Assembly (NCBI GenBank): GCA_947623305.1
Contig: CANQGQ010000003.1
Location: 1 to 64,000, forward strand
Reading direction: 5' to 3'
Origin: an uncultured Alistipes sp.
Lineage (GTDB): Bacteria; Bacteroidota; Bacteroidia; Bacteroidales; Rikenellaceae
DNA length: 64,000 nt
The notes below the pieces were generated by a model that saw only the letters and a program-made list of their open reading frames with translations, was not told the DNA's origin and did not search any database. Shown here one piece after another: positions 15,886 through 25,939 of the stretch (positions are counted from its first letter, which is position 1; every line of letters begins with the position of its first letter). A program made the position numbers and the translations under genes.

Positions 15886-16809
15886 TCAAAAATTATTTCC
15901 GCCATTCCGCATCGCGATCGGTCGGGGCGCATTGGAGCGGATGGTCTCGGTCAACGCACGGATGATGGAGTTTTTCACATAGGTGCGGCGTACGGCAACG
16001 GCGATCTTGCGCGACGTGGCCCCCTTGGCCAACCACTTCAACCGGTCGCGGCGGTCGGCCGGAACGTACTCTACCGCCATCTCGGGAACGATGGTCATGC
16101 ACTGCGTGCAATCGACGATGCGCATCAACGTATCGAGCGACCCCGATTCGAACGTGAAATGGGCCGGCAGGCTGCGCCGTTGCTGGCATAGCTCGATGAT
16201 CTGGTCGCGCATGCAGTTGCCCGGGCTCAGAATCACCAAATCTTTCAAGTCGATCTCCTCGATGCGGATGTTCTGCCGTTCGTAGAGCGGGTTCTCGGGC
16301 GACACATAGGCGAAAAAGCGGTCGTTGAAAAGTTCCTGTTCGGCGATTCCTTCGCCGCAAGTGCCGCTGGCTACCAGCGCGGCATCAATCCGGTCGCGCT
16401 TGAGCGCATCGACGATGTCGGCCGTAATCATCTCCGAAATCTCCAGTTCCACCTTCGGATAATCGCGCACGAAAGCGGGGATGAACTTGTGCAACAGATA
16501 GGGAGCGATGGTCGGGATGACACCGAGCCGCAGTTTGCCGGCGGTTTCGCCTTTGAGTTCGGCAACCGATTCCTTGATGCAATCGTAGGCACGAAGCGTC
16601 TCGCGGGCCCGTTCGAGCACGACCTCGCCCGCTTCGGTCGGGATGACGGGCTTCTTCGAACGGTCGAGTAACACCACGCCCAACTCCTCTTCCAACGATT
16701 TGACCTGCATGCTCAACGACGGCTGCGTTACGAAACAATGCTCGGCCGCCAGCGAAAAGCTGCCGCAGTTGGCCACAGCGAGGAGGTATTCAAGCTGGAT
16801 AATAGTCAT
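15886..16809 (-). CDS. oxyR: OxyR-type hydrogen peroxide-sensing LysR regulator
   Basis: A 307-residue LysR-family activator with N-terminal winged HTH (about 3-60; [20 protein letters not shown]) and a substrate-like C-terminal domain. The segment [12 protein letters not shown] places cysteines exactly at 199 and 208, the positions of the redox-active pair of E. coli OxyR. This strongly supports peroxide sensing by disulfide formation rather than another LysR role. It is transcribed divergently from trpS with a promoter of its own. Its target genes (catalase, Dps, AhpC) are not in the window. Confidence 0.93.
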   Translation of the reverse strand: MTIIQLEYLLAVANCGSFSLAAEHCFVTQPSLSMQVKSLEEELGVVLLDRSKKPVIPTEAGEVVLERARETLRAYDCIKESVAELKGETAGKLRLGVIPTIAPYLLHKFIPAFVRDYPKVELEISEMITADIVDALKRDRIDAALVASGTCGEGIAEQELFNDRFFAYVSPENPLYERQNIRIEEIDLKDLVILSPGNCMRDQIIELCQQRRSLPAHFTFESGSLDTLMRIVDCTQCMTIVPEMAVEYVPADRRDRLKWLAKGATSRKIAVAVRRTYVKNSIIRALTETIRSNAPRPIAMRNGGNNF

Positions 16810-16831
16810 AATATGGGATTATTCGGTCGGA

Positions 16832-16839
16832 CAAAAATA
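16832..16839 (-). promoter_or_regulatory. oxyR promoter -7 element
   Basis: TATTTTTG on the minus strand fits TAnnTTTG and lies 23 nt before the oxyR start codon, implying a short leader. Confidence 0.5.
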
Positions 16840-16891
16840 TCGAAAAAACCGATACCCGCCAACTTTTTCACGCTCAACGCACAAATTTTCG

Positions 16892-16899
16892 TATTTTTG
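16892..16899 (+). promoter_or_regulatory. trpS promoter -7 element
   Basis: TATTTTTG fits TAnnTTTG and ends 20 nt before the trpS ATG. The two divergent promoters share the 109-bp gap 16810-16918, close enough for OxyR bound at its own promoter to affect both. Confidence 0.5.
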
Positions 16900-16918
16900 T
16901 TGCAAATTCACTGAATCC

Positions 16919-18049
16919 ATGAAAAAAATCATATTGACGGGCGACCGTCCGACGGGACGGCTGCATCTGGGACATTTCGTCGGCTCACTGCGCCGGCGCG
17001 TGGAGCTGCAGAACTCGGGCGACTTCGAACGCATCTACATCATGATCGCCGACGCGCAGGCGCTTACCGACAATGCCGACAATCCGGAAAAAGTACGCCA
17101 GAATATCATCGAAGTGGCGCTCGACTACCTGTCGGTGGGGCTCGACCCGACGAAATCGACCCTCTTCATCCAGTCGCAGGTGCCGGAACTGTGCGAACTG
17201 GCATTTTATTATATGAACTTGGTAACTGTCCAACGGTTACAGAGAAACCCGACGGTCAAGGCGGAAATCCAACTGCGCGGCTTTTCGGAAAGCGCCGTCG
17301 AGGGCGACACACAACAGAAACAGGGCATTCCGGTCGGGTTCTTCACTTACCCCATCAGCCAAGCGTCGGACATCACGGCCTTCAAGGCGACGACCGTGCC
17401 GACCGGCGATGACCAAGAACCGATGGTCGAACAAGCCCGCGAAATCGTCCACAAATTCAACACGGTGTACGGCGAAACGCTCATCATGCCGGAAATTCTG
17501 CTGCCGGACAACGCGGCTTGCCAACGGCTTCCGGGTACGGACGGCAAGGCGAAAATGTCCAAGTCGCTGGGCAACTGCATCTATCTTTCGGACACGGCCG
17601 ACGAGGTGAAAAAGAAGGTGATGGGCATGTACACCGACCCCGATCATCTGCGGGTGGAAGACCCGGGCAAAATCGAAGGCAACACGGTCTTCACCTACCT
17701 CGACGCATTTTGCACTCCGGAACACTTTTTGCGCTATCTGCCCGAATACGCATCGCTCGATGAGTTGAAAGCGCACTACCGCCGCGGCGGATTGGGCGAC
17801 GTGAAGGTAAAAAAATTCCTGATCGCCATCCTCAACGAGACGCTCGATCCGATCCGCGAACGCCGCAAATACTACGAAAGCCGCATCGGCGAAGTTTACG
17901 AAATCCTCCGCCACGGTTCCGAAACGGCCCGCAAGGCCGCATCGCAAACGCTCGAAGAGGTACGTGCGGCCATGAAAATCGACTATTTCGCCGATGCCGC
18001 GCTCATCGAAAGCCAAGCGAAAGCGTATGCGCTGAAAAACGCACGATGA
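16919..18049 (+). CDS. trpS: Tryptophanyl-tRNA synthetase
   Basis: Charges tRNA-Trp. The 376-residue class I synthetase shows the HIGH-like HLGH (16-19) in [14 protein letters not shown] and the KMSKS loop at 212-216. Also present is the region PVGDDQEP-like [15 protein letters not shown]. The frame is open far upstream, but that part overlaps oxyR; the ATG at 16919 follows the -7 promoter element directly and gives the conserved [13 protein letters not shown] start. Its stop overlaps the start of the next gene as ATGA, so the chloride transporter is translationally coupled to it. Confidence 0.97.
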   Translation: MKKIILTGDRPTGRLHLGHFVGSLRRRVELQNSGDFERIYIMIADAQALTDNADNPEKVRQNIIEVALDYLSVGLDPTKSTLFIQSQVPELCELAFYYMNLVTVQRLQRNPTVKAEIQLRGFSESAVEGDTQQKQGIPVGFFTYPISQASDITAFKATTVPTGDDQEPMVEQAREIVHKFNTVYGETLIMPEILLPDNAACQRLPGTDGKAKMSKSLGNCIYLSDTADEVKKKVMGMYTDPDHLRVEDPGKIEGNTVFTYLDAFCTPEHFLRYLPEYASLDELKAHYRRGGLGDVKVKKFLIAILNETLDPIRERRKYYESRIGEVYEILRHGSETARKAASQTLEEVRAAMKIDYFADAALIESQAKAYALKNAR

Positions 18050-19824
18050 AACGAACCGATCGCATATACCGCTACTTTTTCCGCCTGACCCGGCGGTTGA
18101 ACGACAACCAGATCATGATGATTCTGGCAGTCGTGGTCGGTATCTGCGCCGGATTGGCCACCTACGTGTTCGAGGTGTTGCTCTACGCCATCAAAAACGG
18201 ACTGACGAACTGGTTTCCGGTCGACAGCGCGCATTTTCTCTACCTGATCTATCCGATCGTGGGCGTCATTCTGGCGACGCTGTTCGTGAAATACATCGTC
18301 CGCGACAACATCGCCGAGGGCGTAACACGCGTGCTCTACGCCATGTCGCAACGCGATTCGAACATCGCACGCCACAACTGTTGGACTTCGGTCGTCGGAG
18401 GCGCCGCGACCATCGGATTCGGCGGTTCGGTCGGTCCCGAGGCCCCTATCGTGCTGACGGGCGCCGCCATCGGTTCGAACATCGGGCGATTGGTGCGGCT
18501 CAACTACAAGCATCTGACCCTGTTGCTGTGTTGTGGCGCAGGTGCCGCCTTGGCCGCCATCTTCAAGGCTCCCATCACGGGCGTGGTCTTCGTACTGGAG
18601 ATCCTGATGCTCGATATTACGGCCGGCTCGGTCATCCCGCTGCTGATCGCCTCCATCACTGCGACGACGATGGCCTTCATGCTGCGAGGCTTCGACCCGA
18701 TTTTGGCAGTCGTGCTGGCCCCGTCCGATGCATTCGAACTGTGGCAAATCCCACTCTACATCCTGCTCGGCGGGCTGTGCGGCGTGATGTCGTGGTATTT
18801 CACCTCGATGAACGCCTATATCGGCGGTATCTTCCGCAAATTCGACAAACAATACAAAAAATGGCTCTTGGGAGGAGCCATTCTCGGCGTGTTGATTTTC
18901 GTCTTCCCGCCCCTCTACGGCGAAGGCTACGAAGGGCTGACGACCCTCATGCACGGCAAAGCCGAAGAACTTTTCAATAATTCGCTGTTCTATCGGTTCA
19001 GCCATATCGAGTGGGTGGTCATCCTGTTCATCGTCGCCACGATGCTCTTCAAAACCGTCGCCATGGCGGCCACCACGGCAGCCGGAGGTGTGGGCGGAAC
19101 GTTCGCCCCGTCGCTTTTCGTCGGCGGATTCACGGGAGCCACGCTGGCTCTGATCTGCAACGCCCTGTTCCACTGGAACGTGCCGATCGTTTCGTTCACG
19201 CTCGTGGGTATGGCGGGCGTCATGTCGGGCGTGATGAACGCCCCGCTGACCTCAATCTTCCTGATTGCCGAACTGTCGAGCGGCTACGGGCTGTTCATTC
19301 CGCTGATGATTACGGCCTGCATCTCGTTCACGGTGGATTATTACCTCAACCCCGACTCCATCTACACCAAGCAACTGCGCCAGAAGGGCGAACTGCTGAC
19401 GCACGACAAAGACCAATCGGTTTTCGTATTTCTGAAACTGGAAGAACTGATGGAGACCGATTTTCTACGCATCAAGGAAGGGTTCACACTGGGCGACATC
19501 GTCCACATCATCGCCACGGCCCACCGCAACATATTTCCGGTCATCGACAATTTCGGCGTGCTGTTAGGCGTCGTGCAATTGGATGACCTGCGCCGCGATA
19601 TGTTCAATCGGGAAAAATACGGCAATCCCATATCGCACTACATGATCCAACCGCCCGACCGGATTTTAGTTCACGAGTCCATCCAAAGCGTGATGGCGAA
19701 ATTCGATGACAAACACACGTGGATGCTGCCGGTCGTAGACAAACAGGGGCGTTATTTAGGTTTCATTTCGAAATCGCGGATTCTGAATGCCTATCGCCAG
19801 CAATTGGTCAAAATCCAGCAGTAA
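18046..19824 (+). CDS. ClC-family chloride channel/transporter with CBS pair
   Basis: A 592-residue ClC membrane protein: about 11 hydrophobic segments to residue 430, then two CBS domains (about 455-580) that usually bind adenine nucleotides. Family signatures are GSVGPEAP (127-134), [11 protein letters not shown] and the [12 protein letters not shown] segment carrying the anion-coordinating Tyr. In E. coli ClC-ec1 the first motif is GREGP, and its Glu is the proton/chloride gate. Here that position is Val129, as in some channel-type ClCs, so it may not be a standard H+/Cl- exchanger. Translation is coupled to trpS by a four-base overlap. Confidence 0.9.
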   Translation: MKRTDRIYRYFFRLTRRLNDNQIMMILAVVVGICAGLATYVFEVLLYAIKNGLTNWFPVDSAHFLYLIYPIVGVILATLFVKYIVRDNIAEGVTRVLYAMSQRDSNIARHNCWTSVVGGAATIGFGGSVGPEAPIVLTGAAIGSNIGRLVRLNYKHLTLLLCCGAGAALAAIFKAPITGVVFVLEILMLDITAGSVIPLLIASITATTMAFMLRGFDPILAVVLAPSDAFELWQIPLYILLGGLCGVMSWYFTSMNAYIGGIFRKFDKQYKKWLLGGAILGVLIFVFPPLYGEGYEGLTTLMHGKAEELFNNSLFYRFSHIEWVVILFIVATMLFKTVAMAATTAAGGVGGTFAPSLFVGGFTGATLALICNALFHWNVPIVSFTLVGMAGVMSGVMNAPLTSIFLIAELSSGYGLFIPLMITACISFTVDYYLNPDSIYTKQLRQKGELLTHDKDQSVFVFLKLEELMETDFLRIKEGFTLGDIVHIIATAHRNIFPVIDNFGVLLGVVQLDDLRRDMFNREKYGNPISHYMIQPPDRILVHESIQSVMAKFDDKHTWMLPVVDKQGRYLGFISKSRILNAYRQQLVKIQQ

Positions 19825-19885
19825 TTACGCGATCGCATACCTGCAGGCACCAACGGTCGAATCGTCCGATCCGACCGTTGGTGCT

Positions 19886-19948
19886 CGCGGCTTCGCCGCG
19901 TTTACAGATTTGACCCACCCCTAAACCCCCGCCTTGGCGGGGGCTTTG
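19886..19948 (+). repeat. Double-hairpin intergenic repeat, copy 1
   Basis: Two hairpins, CGCGGCTTCGCCGCG and CCCCCGCCTTGGCGGGGG, flank the conserved core ACAGATTTGACCCACCCC. Closely similar copies lie at 42782-42842 and, inverted, at 63624-63685. This copy lies between the convergent clcA-type gene and the PCMD lipoprotein gene and could terminate both. Confidence 0.75.
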
Positions 19949-20008
19949 CCGACATGCCGTTGCATCCTGCGCGGACGAATCGACTTGTTATGCAAAAATC
20001 GAGAAATC

Positions 20009-21775
20009 CTAATGGATGATTACCCCGCTGTCGGGGTTGATGTATTCGTAGACCAATTCGATGTCGTCGATCCACATTTCGCTGCAGGTACTGCCCGTGA
20101 AGTAATCGCCCCAACGCGACGAAGCACAAACGATCAATAAATTCGTCGGTTCGATGTTCGTCGCCTTGTATTTGATCGGGATGGTCAACTGCTTCCATTC
20201 GTCGATGTCGTCGACCAAGTTGCATTCACCGTAACCGATTACATCCGGCCCCGTGGACTTGAACAACGAACCGATGTCGCGCGTCGCGATGCAGACCGGC
20301 GAATCGTCCGTGCCGAGCAGCTGTCCGCCGTATTGGGGCACGCTGGCCGGCACAACGCCGTAATCCTCTTTCTTCCACGTTCCCAGAGCGATATAGATGC
20401 TGCCGTTGTCGGGCGAACCGACCCCGATGCCGGCCGGCGTATTTCTGCCGGCATAATCAATGGCGCCGCCTTTGAATTTCACCCAAATTCGCATCGCGGT
20501 AGGTCGTGCCGTAAATTTCCGTCCGAAGGTCAGCAGGCCGTTCGTGCCGTCGGTAGCGACGTAGGTGCCTGTAAAGATATTGCCGGCAGCGAATTTGCCG
20601 ATACCCATGACGTTGGCGAATTTCGATTTGAGATGCGCCCCGTATTGCCCCGACGACCCCGGACGTGGATCGCATGCCTGCGTAAGCGTCTCGTTCGCAA
20701 TAGCAGCGCCCATGTTGCCGGTGCCCCAGTAAGGTTCAGCTCCGGCGATATAGGGGTAAACGATGCCCTTGTCCGACTCGCTCCACTCCTCGAAACTGGC
20801 GTTCGGCACCTGCGGCGGCACCTCGCCTGCAGGCACTTCGGTAACGTCGGTTTCGTCATCGCCGCAATAGGCCTTGAACTCGTAAGCCGTACCCGGCACG
20901 CGATTGAGATAACCGCTGAAACTGCCGCCCGAAATCGTAATCTGTTCTGCAGGCACCTCCGACCATGCGGCCTCCTCGTCGGCCCGCGTACCGCTGCTCT
21001 TCACGCGATAACGGAAGCCCATCGGCTGCCCTTCGATGCCCGTTCCGTAGAGCCAGATCACCCCCGGCCACGCATTGTCCTGCGGCAGAGAGGGCATTTC
21101 GACGTTCAGTTCGGTCGGCAGGATGTAGATCATCCACTGCTCCGTACGTCCGTGGCAGGTAACGTTGACGAAACGCATCGACTCGGCGAAGTCCTTTTTG
21201 GTCAGTTCCTCCACCGTCGGCCAATAGGTCGTGATGCCATCGGGTTCCAGCCGCAACTCCTCGATGGAGACATGCGACCGGTCGGCATTTTTGGCGACAT
21301 AGGCCGTAGCCGTATGGTTGGCCACGTCGAAGACCGGTTTTCCGACCTGGCCAGCCACGCGGAACCGCCGGTCGATCGTCTGTTCGGCGCTGATCGTCCA
21401 ATCGAAATCCTCGTAAAGCGACAGCTTCGTTCGAATCGGCCCCCGCATGTCGAACGTCCCGGGGAACTCGACCGTAGAGGTTATTTCACCTAAAGCGGCA
21501 TCGAGATCGAGGTTGGTGCTGACATTGTGCGGCACGATCGAATAGCCGATGCTGTCGATCCGCACGTTGCGAATATCGGTGCGTTCGTCGAGCGTAAGCA
21601 CCAACGACCGGTTCACGACATCGAGTTCCTTGACCGCGAAGCCCTCGCCCTTGATTTCGGCGATGTTCACGGTAACCGACGGAAGCGGCAGATCGTTTTC
21701 GATACATCCCGCAACGAACGAAATCGAAAACAACAGGCAGACGAACCATCGGATTTCCTTGCACCTACTACTCAT
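20009..21775 (-). CDS. PCMD-type surface lipoprotein
   Basis: A 588-residue predicted lipoprotein with a type II signal peptide (lipobox VAGC, Cys24). After beta-rich repeats the C-terminal half, from about NASFEEWSE (residue 335), matches the pattern of the putative carbohydrate-metabolism domain (PCMD, PF13201): an opening FEEW, PYWGTGNMG, LKSKFANVMGIGKFAAGNIFTG and a closing WIDDIELVYEY. This is a jelly-roll-like fold thought to bind glycans; no catalytic residues are obvious. It is the last gene of the seven-gene operon and resembles the C-terminal half of the protein at 23718. Probably outer-surface, but the exact ligand is unknown. Confidence 0.82.
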   Translation of the reverse strand: MSSRCKEIRWFVCLLFSISFVAGCIENDLPLPSVTVNIAEIKGEGFAVKELDVVNRSLVLTLDERTDIRNVRIDSIGYSIVPHNVSTNLDLDAALGEITSTVEFPGTFDMRGPIRTKLSLYEDFDWTISAEQTIDRRFRVAGQVGKPVFDVANHTATAYVAKNADRSHVSIEELRLEPDGITTYWPTVEELTKKDFAESMRFVNVTCHGRTEQWMIYILPTELNVEMPSLPQDNAWPGVIWLYGTGIEGQPMGFRYRVKSSGTRADEEAAWSEVPAEQITISGGSFSGYLNRVPGTAYEFKAYCGDDETDVTEVPAGEVPPQVPNASFEEWSESDKGIVYPYIAGAEPYWGTGNMGAAIANETLTQACDPRPGSSGQYGAHLKSKFANVMGIGKFAAGNIFTGTYVATDGTNGLLTFGRKFTARPTAMRIWVKFKGGAIDYAGRNTPAGIGVGSPDNGSIYIALGTWKKEDYGVVPASVPQYGGQLLGTDDSPVCIATRDIGSLFKSTGPDVIGYGECNLVDDIDEWKQLTIPIKYKATNIEPTNLLIVCASSRWGDYFTGSTCSEMWIDDIELVYEYINPDSGVIIH

Positions 21776-21790
21776 AATAGCCCCCCCCTC

Positions 21791-22807
21791 TCACTTTTTC
21801 TTCTTGTTCCACAAATGTACGTTCATCCCGATATTGATAGCGGCCAAATTGAGCCGGAAGCGCATCTTCGAAGCCGTGCGTGAACCGATCTTGTTGCCTT
21901 CGGCATCCTTCTGCGTAACATGCGTGTACTGGATACCGCCCAGCCCGAACGAAAGCGTCGCGCAGACGTTCGGGAAAATATAGACGGCTGCCCCCGGATT
22001 GAACGAAAACTTCGCTTGCAGATTCTCGCTGTAAGTCGTCTTGTTCTCGCCGCCCGACTCATAGGTAAATTCCGACTTGCCGGACGCCATCGCGAGCTCG
22101 ATCTCGGCAAAGAGCCCGAAACGTCCTTTCGGATCGAGCCCCGCGTAAGTGCGGTGGAAAATGCCGAACGAATAGTTGTTGCTCTTGGCACCGATGTAGG
22201 GAATATCGAACGAGACGTCGTTCCCCTCACCCAGATCGAACCGCGCTCCTGCATTGAGCGTCGCATCGACATAGGTATAACCGAACCGAACACCGAGACA
22301 ACGGTTGTTCCGATAGAAATAGCCGAAATAGGGCTTCACCGTAGCAATGGTTCCGTCGGCATTGATGTTGTCCAGGACAACCATAAAATCGGTATCATCG
22401 CTCGACAGCGTGCCGTACGATGCAGTCAGGCCCATCATTATTTCGCCCTTGTAAACATATTTGACCTTGTTGATCTCGCGGTCCATCCGTCGCCGGACGG
22501 GAAGGAAGCGTTGTTTACGCGGTTTTTCTTCCGGCACCGGTGCAGACTGCACCTCCGACGGTGCACGCTGCTGCTGAGCGTCTTGCTGCACATTTTGCTG
22601 CACAATCGGCCGTGCTGCCGAAATAACTACAGGGCGCGCTTCCAATGAATGCGCAAGCGAATCGGCATCGTCGGGCGCCTGCGTCTCGACCTCAGCGACG
22701 ACCGGCGCAGCCGCAGAACCGTCGTCCGTCCCCGCAGCAACAGCAGGCCGCAGAACACAGGCCAAAGAGACCGTAAAGAACAGTAACCTCATCCGTTTCA
22801 TATCCAT
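21791..22807 (-). CDS. Outer-membrane beta-barrel protein (barrel 2 of a pair)
   Basis: A 338-residue secreted protein: signal peptide to about residue 25 (ending AVAAG), a low-complexity Gln/Ala/Pro linker (about 26-100), then an alternating beta pattern of about 220 residues ending in a typical outer-membrane strand region (NLAAINIGMNVHLW) with a Lys-rich tail. It shows the same order of blocks as the next upstream gene (ASYGT, HRTYA/WRQFI-like turn, GRFGLFAEIELA versus KRFALFNEMSLT). The two are paralogues. It lies nine bases after that gene. Function is unknown; it may be a pore or anchor for the lipoproteins of the operon. Confidence 0.75.
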   Translation of the reverse strand: MDMKRMRLLFFTVSLACVLRPAVAAGTDDGSAAAPVVAEVETQAPDDADSLAHSLEARPVVISAARPIVQQNVQQDAQQQRAPSEVQSAPVPEEKPRKQRFLPVRRRMDREINKVKYVYKGEIMMGLTASYGTLSSDDTDFMVVLDNINADGTIATVKPYFGYFYRNNRCLGVRFGYTYVDATLNAGARFDLGEGNDVSFDIPYIGAKSNNYSFGIFHRTYAGLDPKGRFGLFAEIELAMASGKSEFTYESGGENKTTYSENLQAKFSFNPGAAVYIFPNVCATLSFGLGGIQYTHVTQKDAEGNKIGSRTASKMRFRLNLAAINIGMNVHLWNKKKK

Positions 22808-22816
22808 ACGTCCTCC

Positions 22817-23689
22817 CTATAAATAAAAGGCCATACCCAGCCCCACCGAAAATATGTTCACCTTGAAGTTCATCATGCTCGTCGACCGGCGTCCGACCGT
22901 AACCTGGTTGTGCACCTGCTTGGTACGATTGTAGGTGATTCCCATCACGCCGACGTTGACTTCGATCGCCATGTTGTTCGTGGCGAAAGCCACGATGCCG
23001 GGCGAAACACCCAACGAGAAGGTATATCCGCGTTCGTAGGTTCCCTTCACGGGCGAATCGTTGGCGAATTTGGCCTGTACGCCGCCGCCCGTCAACGACA
23101 TTTCGTTGAAAAGCGCGAAACGCTTGTTTTGGCCCAGCGGAATGAACTGCCGCCAGATGACCGCCGCCTGATAACTGCTGCGCAAGGCATAGAAATCCTT
23201 GATGCGAATATCCGTACCGGTCTCCTCGTCGCCGAATTTCAGATTGGCGTTGTCCAATTTGAGCAATGTGCGCGAATAGATGAAACGTCCGCCGAGCGCC
23301 ATGTTGTTGCTCAGCGCATAGGCGATCATCGGACTGACGCGGAAATTGTAGCCCTCCGAACCGATTCCCTCGACGATCAGGAATTGATAGGATTCGTTGG
23401 TATGGGTCGAATAGGAGGCTGTACCGCCGAAAATCCATTGCCCTTTGGGGACGAATACGGTACGGATGTCGGTCAGGCCGCGTTGTTTTCGGCGCTCCTC
23501 GTCGGAAAGCAGCGATTCGTCGGGGCTTTCGAGCTGTCGGCTGGCCCGAACCGACGAGCCGACGGACGACAGCGTATCCGCAAGCCGATCCGGCGAAACG
23601 AGCGCATCGGAACGGGTCTGTCCATACATAGCTTGTGTTGTGCATACACACAACACAAGCAAACACAACATCCGTTTCCACAAGTACAT
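22817..23689 (-). CDS. Outer-membrane beta-barrel protein (barrel 1 of a pair)
   Basis: A 290-residue protein with a signal peptide (cleavage near YGQ, residue 24), a short polar segment, then about 220 residues of alternating strands: GTASYSTHTNESYQFLIV, MALGGRFIYSR, FALFNEMSLTGGG, and a terminal VGLGMAFYL strand ending in a hydrophobic residue, as expected for an outer-membrane barrel. It is a paralogue of the protein encoded just downstream. It is sandwiched between two PCMD lipoprotein genes with gaps of 28 and 9 bp, so the barrels and lipoproteins are made together. Confidence 0.75.
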   Translation of the reverse strand: MYLWKRMLCLLVLCVCTTQAMYGQTRSDALVSPDRLADTLSSVGSSVRASRQLESPDESLLSDEERRKQRGLTDIRTVFVPKGQWIFGGTASYSTHTNESYQFLIVEGIGSEGYNFRVSPMIAYALSNNMALGGRFIYSRTLLKLDNANLKFGDEETGTDIRIKDFYALRSSYQAAVIWRQFIPLGQNKRFALFNEMSLTGGGVQAKFANDSPVKGTYERGYTFSLGVSPGIVAFATNNMAIEVNVGVMGITYNRTKQVHNQVTVGRRSTSMMNFKVNIFSVGLGMAFYL

Positions 23690-23717
23690 AGCAGCGGTTT
23701 CTCCGGTTGGTTTTCAG

Positions 23718-25928
23718 TTAGTAAACCCATTCGAAATCGTCCACATAAAGGACATTTTCAGAATTTCCGTTCATATAATCCCCGTAACGGCTCGTAGAAC
23801 AAGCAATCGTCAGCGTATAATTGCCCTGCGGAGCACCTGCATCCTTATCGTAGAATTGCACGGGGATATATCCTTCGATCATGCTTTCGCCCTCCGTCTC
23901 TCCAGAAATAAACATCGTGCCGTAACCGAGAATCGCACCGCAACCCGCCAAATCAGCTTGGGCATCGGCACTCCACATTCCCGCAGGAGTACCTACACCG
24001 GAAGTTACTGCTCGCCGAACCGACCAATCCATAATAGTGAAATAGACACTTGCCTGATCCGGATTACCTACAGGCAATGGACCGTTTTTCTGATTGTATT
24101 CGACATTCCCGATTTTCGCATGATACTTGAATCGCAATCCTTTCGGACGGGCCGTATAGGTGTATTTGATACCGAAATCGACAGTTCCTTTCGTACCATT
24201 CATCGTAAAGGTACCGAGAAACAGATTGCCGGCAGCCATATTGCTGAATTTGTAAGCGGCAGCCAATTTCGAGCAATTCGCACCGCCCATACCCGTTTTT
24301 GTCGCCGGCTTACAAAGCGATGAAGTGATGCTGTTATTACCGCTTCCCCAAATCACCTTCGAAGCATCGCTATTTTCTGTGCCATAACAAGATGCGTCCT
24401 TGTTTTCCATATCGCCATTGGGAATCGCATCACCGTTCGAAGTAACGAAACTCGTAAAGTATTCATGTCCACCGATTTCGACCGCCGCTTCGTAAGTATG
24501 TCCTGCCCAAACGCCCGTATATTCGACCGGCTCATATACATCCAGGTTATTTACGTTTTTCGACGCACTCCATTCAGCCGCAAATGTCGCCGTATATTCA
24601 TTCTCGGCAGTCGCGACAATCCCCGTCAGGGTTTTCCACGCGGTCGTGCCTTTCTGGCGCAGTTTGAATGTCGGCGCACCGTTGGACGATACGGCATGTA
24701 AAGTAACGGTATTCGCCCACAAGTCGCAGTCGCTCTCGGGAACAACAGAACGGATACCCTCGTTCACACGGATCGTCGCGGTCTTATTGGACGTGCCCTG
24801 ATTGCTATCCTTTATCTTGAAGCACAACTTGGTATCGCCGATCGGGAAAGAGAAAAACGCCGGACTCAACGTAACTTTCAATATCGTTCCATCACTCGAA
24901 AGTTCGGCCTTCACGCGCGAATCATTGATGTCAGCTGTTTTCCAATCCCATACGAGCGTTTCCTTCGTCGTAGCGGCTCGTGTCGCAGCCATCGCAGCAA
25001 CAGCCGGCAGGTCTTCGACCACGTAGATGCTTGCCTCGTCGACCGTCGCCTTGCCGTTAGCTTTCATAGTCAGAGCGGTTCCAGAGTTCGTAAAATCCTG
25101 CGGATTGGCATCGGTACTATTGAGAATCTCACCATTCATTTCGGGATCTTGACTGAAAACCATAACATCGCTATAATAATCCGTCGTTTTGTCGATTTCA
25201 ATCCCGATCGAAATATATCCGGGCAGATCGTCCGAATAACTGAACTTCAACGTATATCTTTTACCGGCCTCGACATCGACGATTTTACCCGATTTATGAA
25301 TCTCGACCTTGGTTTCCGAATGCGTAGCGGCGAACGACCAATCGAGCGTCGCAACGCCTTCAGGCAGCGTGAAGTAACCCGTTCTGCTCTCCGAAAAAGT
25401 CAACGCATCCGTCGTATTCGGATCATTGTCATCGGGCAAAGCGACCACGGCCGCATAACCGGTGAGTTTCTCGGCAATATTCGAAGCATATTCGACACGG
25501 ACGGCCGCACTTTGCGGTTTGCACGATACCGTAACCTGCACCGTTTGTCCCGCCGTAATCGTGAAGTCTTTAGACCCTTCGTAGAAATAGTTGTCGAAAT
25601 GCGCCGACTTGGGTTTTTCGCCCCACTGCACCTTCGCGGAATAGTTGCCGGCCAACAGCTTGATCTTCGCAGGACAATTCCCGTGCTCATACATACGGAC
25701 CAACGTCTCGACCGGTTCCGAAGTATCGGCATCCGTCCCTTTCTGATAAATAAAGGTCGTGCAATCGGCCAACTTCAGACCGGAAGCCTCCTCGGCCCGC
25801 GTATTCGCAAGGTTCATCACGACCCCGCCCTCACCGGCTGCATAACCGTCCTCATCCGACTTTTCGCAGGCAACAGTCAGCACAGCGGCAGTTACCGCAA
25901 CGAAATATATCAACCAATTTTTCATCAT
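23718..25928 (-). CDS. DUF4493/PCMD two-domain surface lipoprotein
   Basis: A 736-residue lipoprotein (lipobox TVAC, Cys21). Residues about 35-330 have the DUF4493 pattern (LADCTTFIYQKG, GNYSAKVQWGE, then VQVTVSCKPQSAAVRVEY). A middle beta region follows, and the C terminus from about 490 is a PCMD domain (GDAIPNGDMENKDA, WGSGNNSITSSLCKP, FSNMAAGNLFLGTFTMNG, ending VLYVDDFEWVY). It combines in one chain the domain types that are separate in its neighbours. Base composition is lower in GC over the PCMD half. Likely a surface-exposed binding protein; ligand unknown. Confidence 0.82.
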   Translation of the reverse strand: MMKNWLIYFVAVTAAVLTVACEKSDEDGYAAGEGGVVMNLANTRAEEASGLKLADCTTFIYQKGTDADTSEPVETLVRMYEHGNCPAKIKLLAGNYSAKVQWGEKPKSAHFDNYFYEGSKDFTITAGQTVQVTVSCKPQSAAVRVEYASNIAEKLTGYAAVVALPDDNDPNTTDALTFSESRTGYFTLPEGVATLDWSFAATHSETKVEIHKSGKIVDVEAGKRYTLKFSYSDDLPGYISIGIEIDKTTDYYSDVMVFSQDPEMNGEILNSTDANPQDFTNSGTALTMKANGKATVDEASIYVVEDLPAVAAMAATRAATTKETLVWDWKTADINDSRVKAELSSDGTILKVTLSPAFFSFPIGDTKLCFKIKDSNQGTSNKTATIRVNEGIRSVVPESDCDLWANTVTLHAVSSNGAPTFKLRQKGTTAWKTLTGIVATAENEYTATFAAEWSASKNVNNLDVYEPVEYTGVWAGHTYEAAVEIGGHEYFTSFVTSNGDAIPNGDMENKDASCYGTENSDASKVIWGSGNNSITSSLCKPATKTGMGGANCSKLAAAYKFSNMAAGNLFLGTFTMNGTKGTVDFGIKYTYTARPKGLRFKYHAKIGNVEYNQKNGPLPVGNPDQASVYFTIMDWSVRRAVTSGVGTPAGMWSADAQADLAGCGAILGYGTMFISGETEGESMIEGYIPVQFYDKDAGAPQGNYTLTIACSTSRYGDYMNGNSENVLYVDDFEWVY

Positions 25929-25939
25929 TCACTGTTTTA

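Noticed and set aside
13169..15982. A 937-codon open frame on the plus strand
   Set aside because: It is antisense to ftsH and rsfS, whose family motifs are complete. In GC-rich DNA the opposite frame stays open by codon bias.
16643..16918. N-terminal extension of trpS
   Set aside because: Overlaps the oxyR 5' end and both promoters; the synthetase family starts at [13 protein letters not shown].
17983..19173. A 396-codon minus-strand open frame
   Set aside because: Antisense to the ClC gene; composition (Arg, His, Gln, Glu) is typical of a shadow frame.
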